The notes beneath the pieces are model-generated. The model did no database searches, had not been told where the DNA came from, and worked only from the letters and a program-made list of their open reading frames with translations. Below are positions 61,792-64,000 of a stretch of DNA of 64,000 nucleotides, in pieces. Source of the stretch: Pseudomonadota bacterium (GTDB lineage Bacteria > Pseudomonadota > Gammaproteobacteria > Xanthomonadales > Xanthomonadaceae). Every line of letters starts with the position of its first letter. The stretch's first letter is position 1. The stretch covers positions 62,001 to 126,000 of the forward strand of contig JAEWBY010000055.1 of assembly GCA_023390905.1 (NCBI GenBank), given 5' to 3'. The translations under genes and the position numbers were made by a program.

Positions 61792-64000
61792 TCAGAACTT
61801 GTAGCGCACGCCCAGCATGTAGCGCGGGCTCTGATCGATCAGCTTGATGACCTGCTTCTTCGAACGCCCGTGCCAGCGCACGTCCTCGCCGGTGAAGTTG
61901 ATCGCCTCGAAGCCCATCGACCAGTGATCGTTGAACGCGTAGTTCACGCTCAGATCCCACTGCTCATACTCTTCCACGTAGAAGGGATTGCGGTTGGAAC
62001 CGTTCTGGTTGGCCGCGATCAGGTATTCATCGCGCCAGTTCCAGGCCAGGCGCGCGGACCAGCCGTACTTCTCGTACATCAGCATCAGATTGGCGGTGTC
62101 GCTCAATCCGAGCAGGGCGAACTGATCGCGTTCCAGGATCGTGTTGTCGAAGCCCACGTCACCATTGACCTTGGTGTAGTTGGCGAACACGCCAAAACCG
62201 CTGTCACCGAAGAAGTACTGCCCACCCAGTTCCCAGCCGTGCAGCTTGGCCTTGTTCTGGTTGATGGGGCGGTTGACGTCGAACTCGTACAGCGGGTCAT
62301 CGGCCTCGCCGACCAGATCGTAGGCATTCTCCATCGCCAGCACCTGTGCGGAACTGCCGTTGTACGCGGCCAGTCCGCCGGTCGCGCCGGCATTGCGCAG
62401 CATCGCCAGTGCGGTGAACAGCGCGGTGTCGTTGGCCGAGCAGCCGGAATCCACATCGTTGCCGGCCGCGGTGACCTGCGCCACGCAGGACGGGCTCAGC
62501 AGGAAGTCCAGCGCCGCCTGTGCGTCGGGTCCGGAGGTCGGATCGGTCAGCCCGTACAGCGGTTCACGCACGACGGTATTGCCGATGAAGTTGTCGACCG
62601 ACTTGTTCCAGTACGTGGCCGACACATAGCTCGCATCGGCGAAATACCACTCCAGCGCCAGATCGAAGTTGTTCGATTCCAGCGGCTGCAGGGCCGGGTT
62701 TTGCGCATCGCCGCCAGCGCGCGTGGACGGATTGACCAGGATGGATCCGGTCGGCTGGTTGGGATTCGGGCCCGCATACAGGTTGCCGTAGGGCGGACGC
62801 GCGATGGTCTGGCTGAAGGAGGCGCGGCCCTTCAGCGTATCGGTGAGGTCGATGCTGAAGTCGAGGTTCGGCAACAGATAGCTGTAGCGCGTCTTCTCGC
62901 TGAAAGGCTGCTGCTCATCCGATCGCAGGATGCGGAAGTCGTTGTTGGACGACCACTGGATCGCGTTCGGCAACGCGACCTGCGAGGTCGACACCACCTT
63001 GGTGCGCTCGTAGCGCACGCCGATGCGCGTGTTGGTCGGCATGCCGCCGAGTTCGCCTTCCAGTTCCAGTTGCACGTAGGCCGCGCGCGTGTTCTCGCGG
63101 ATTTCGTTGTTGGCCGCCAACTGCGGATTGACGCGGTTGCTCGCGCCATAGAAGCCGTTGGCCCAGCGCGCACCGGCGCTGGTATCGCCCATCCAGGCCC
63201 CGGGCGCGGCGCCGTTGGCGCTGTAATCATCGAACATGCCGATGATGCTCACCGGGCGCAGCAGATCCGCCAGGCCGGGTTCGTTGCCGGTGTTGGCCAC
63301 GCCCCAGTCGCCCAGGGTGGCGTACATCTCGGTGGCCTGGGTGCGGCGCATCGTCACCTTGGACGAATCCACGCCGAACACGAAGCGGCCGTTGTCGAAC
63401 TCGAATTCGCCGTCGATGCGGCCCTGCTTGATCTCGGTTTCCTGCCGCTGCGCGTTGATGCGCAGCACCTGCGAGCCGATCTGTTCGACCGGGAAATCCG
63501 GATTCACCACGCCGTTGGTGTTGCCCACGGCGTCGGCCGAGGTCGGATACCAGGTCCGCGAGCCCAGCGGCAGGCCGTCGTTGAACTGCAGCACCTGCGC
63601 CCAGTTGCCGCCGCAGTACGGGCCGACGGTGCAGTTGTTGGTGCCGGCGATGCTGAAATAGGTCGAGCCGCCGCCAGTCAGCGGATCATTGGGCAGGCTG
63701 CTGGACTTGGTGTCGTGGGTATCGAACTTCAGGCGGAAATTGTCGCTGACATCCCACAATGCGTTGAAGCCGAGCGATTCCAGCTTGTATTTCTGCTCGT
63801 TGTGCTGCTGCTCGAAACCGAAGTCCTTGCTGCCCACGATATCGCGCAGGTAGACCGGCGTGGCCACCGCTTCGTCGGTGTCGAACACCAGATCGGTGAA
63901 GCTGTTGGCGCGTTGCAGCCAGATGGTCTGCTCGCCGCGATCCTCGGAGATCTCGTTGGTCGAATAGGTGTAGTCCAGGGTCAGCGTCAGGCTGTCGATC
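61792..64000 (-). CDS. TonB-dependent receptor (cassette 2, 5' partial)
   Basis: About 736 C-terminal residues of an outer-membrane TonB-dependent receptor; the signal peptide, TonB box and plug lie beyond the right edge. The frame stays open to base 64000 (the segment before 63888 reads LTLDYTYSTNEISEDRGEQT). The barrel ends SPRYMLGVRYKF with the terminal aromatic. Like receptor 1 it has a HGRSKKQV block near the end. Its place beside the xylan genes suggests uptake of glucuronoxylan fragments. It is the first gene of the second SapC/cupin/halogenase cassette. Confidence 0.92.
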   Translation of the reverse strand, partial: IDSLTLTLDYTYSTNEISEDRGEQTIWLQRANSFTDLVFDTDEAVATPVYLRDIVGSKDFGFEQQHNEQKYKLESLGFNALWDVSDNFRLKFDTHDTKSSSLPNDPLTGGGSTYFSIAGTNNCTVGPYCGGNWAQVLQFNDGLPLGSRTWYPTSADAVGNTNGVVNPDFPVEQIGSQVLRINAQRQETEIKQGRIDGEFEFDNGRFVFGVDSSKVTMRRTQATEMYATLGDWGVANTGNEPGLADLLRPVSIIGMFDDYSANGAAPGAWMGDTSAGARWANGFYGASNRVNPQLAANNEIRENTRAAYVQLELEGELGGMPTNTRIGVRYERTKVVSTSQVALPNAIQWSSNNDFRILRSDEQQPFSEKTRYSYLLPNLDFSIDLTDTLKGRASFSQTIARPPYGNLYAGPNPNQPTGSILVNPSTRAGGDAQNPALQPLESNNFDLALEWYFADASYVSATYWNKSVDNFIGNTVVREPLYGLTDPTSGPDAQAALDFLLSPSCVAQVTAAGNDVDSGCSANDTALFTALAMLRNAGATGGLAAYNGSSAQVLAMENAYDLVGEADDPLYEFDVNRPINQNKAKLHGWELGGQYFFGDSGFGVFANYTKVNGDVGFDNTILERDQFALLGLSDTANLMLMYEKYGWSARLAWNWRDEYLIAANQNGSNRNPFYVEEYEQWDLSVNYAFNDHWSMGFEAINFTGEDVRWHGRSKKQVIKLIDQSPRYMLGVRYKF

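Overview
The window is GC-rich and gene-dense. It looks like chromosomal DNA of a Xanthomonadaceae/Lysobacteraceae gammaproteobacterium. The evidence is the XAC0095-type small protein (4507-4746), the DUF3247-type protein (11570-11857), TonB-dependent receptors linked to SapC/cupin/halogenase genes, and operators of the Xanthomonas xyl-box type. I saw no rRNA, tRNA, CRISPR array, insertion sequence or phage genes. I cannot name the species.

Region 1 (1-26.3 kb) is mostly housekeeping and envelope genes: an RND efflux pump (5' end cut off) with a short-chain dehydrogenase and an outer-membrane factor; a divergent XRE regulator/XAC0095 pair around a palindrome; lipocalin, BON protein, Gfo/Idh/MocA oxidoreductase, ABC exporter, PQQ-type sugar dehydrogenase, short 6-phosphogluconate dehydrogenase, apt, wrbA, a large lipase-like hydrolase, a four-EF-hand protein and a cation:proton antiporter. 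A KGG stress-protein gene at 15914-16245 carries an apparent one-base frameshift.

Region 2 (26.4-38.9 kb) is a first glycan locus. A leftward unit encodes a TonB-dependent receptor, SapC protein, cupin/JmjC-like protein and flavin-dependent halogenase. A LacI-type regulator and a rightward GH30 glycosidase/polysaccharide deacetylase pair lie beside it. Near-identical palindromes TGACAGCG(C/T)TGTCA lie before both the receptor and the GH30 gene, so the LacI protein probably controls both units. A GH2-like TIM-barrel enzyme and a degenerate LysM/LytM lipoprotein follow.

Region 3 (39-64 kb) starts with a nicotinamide phosphoribosyltransferase gene and continues as a glucuronoxylan utilisation locus. 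It has an MFS symporter/GH43/aldose epimerase operon, two tandem GH10 xylanases (the second frameshifted near its end) and an SMP-30 lactonase. A long leftward operon encodes xylulokinase, xylose isomerase, GH67 alpha-glucuronidase, a SASA-type acetylesterase, a mannonate dehydratase-like enzyme and a GH43 beta-xylosidase. Three palindromes sharing TAGCGCTA (44411, 44575, 58180) resemble the xyl-box bound by the LacI-family XylR of Xanthomonas; no xylR is in the window. A second halogenase/cupin/SapC/TonB-receptor cassette closes the window, its receptor cut by the right edge.

Inferred flow: receptors import oligosaccharides through the outer membrane; GH10, GH67, GH43 and esterase strip acetyl, methylglucuronosyl and xylosyl units; the MFS protein carries products inward; XylA/XylB feed xylulose 5-phosphate to the pentose phosphate pathway, and mannonate dehydratase serves the glucuronate branch. 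The least understood part is the receptor-SapC-cupin-halogenase cassette, present twice in the same order, each copy with a strong hairpin between the receptor gene and the three downstream genes.
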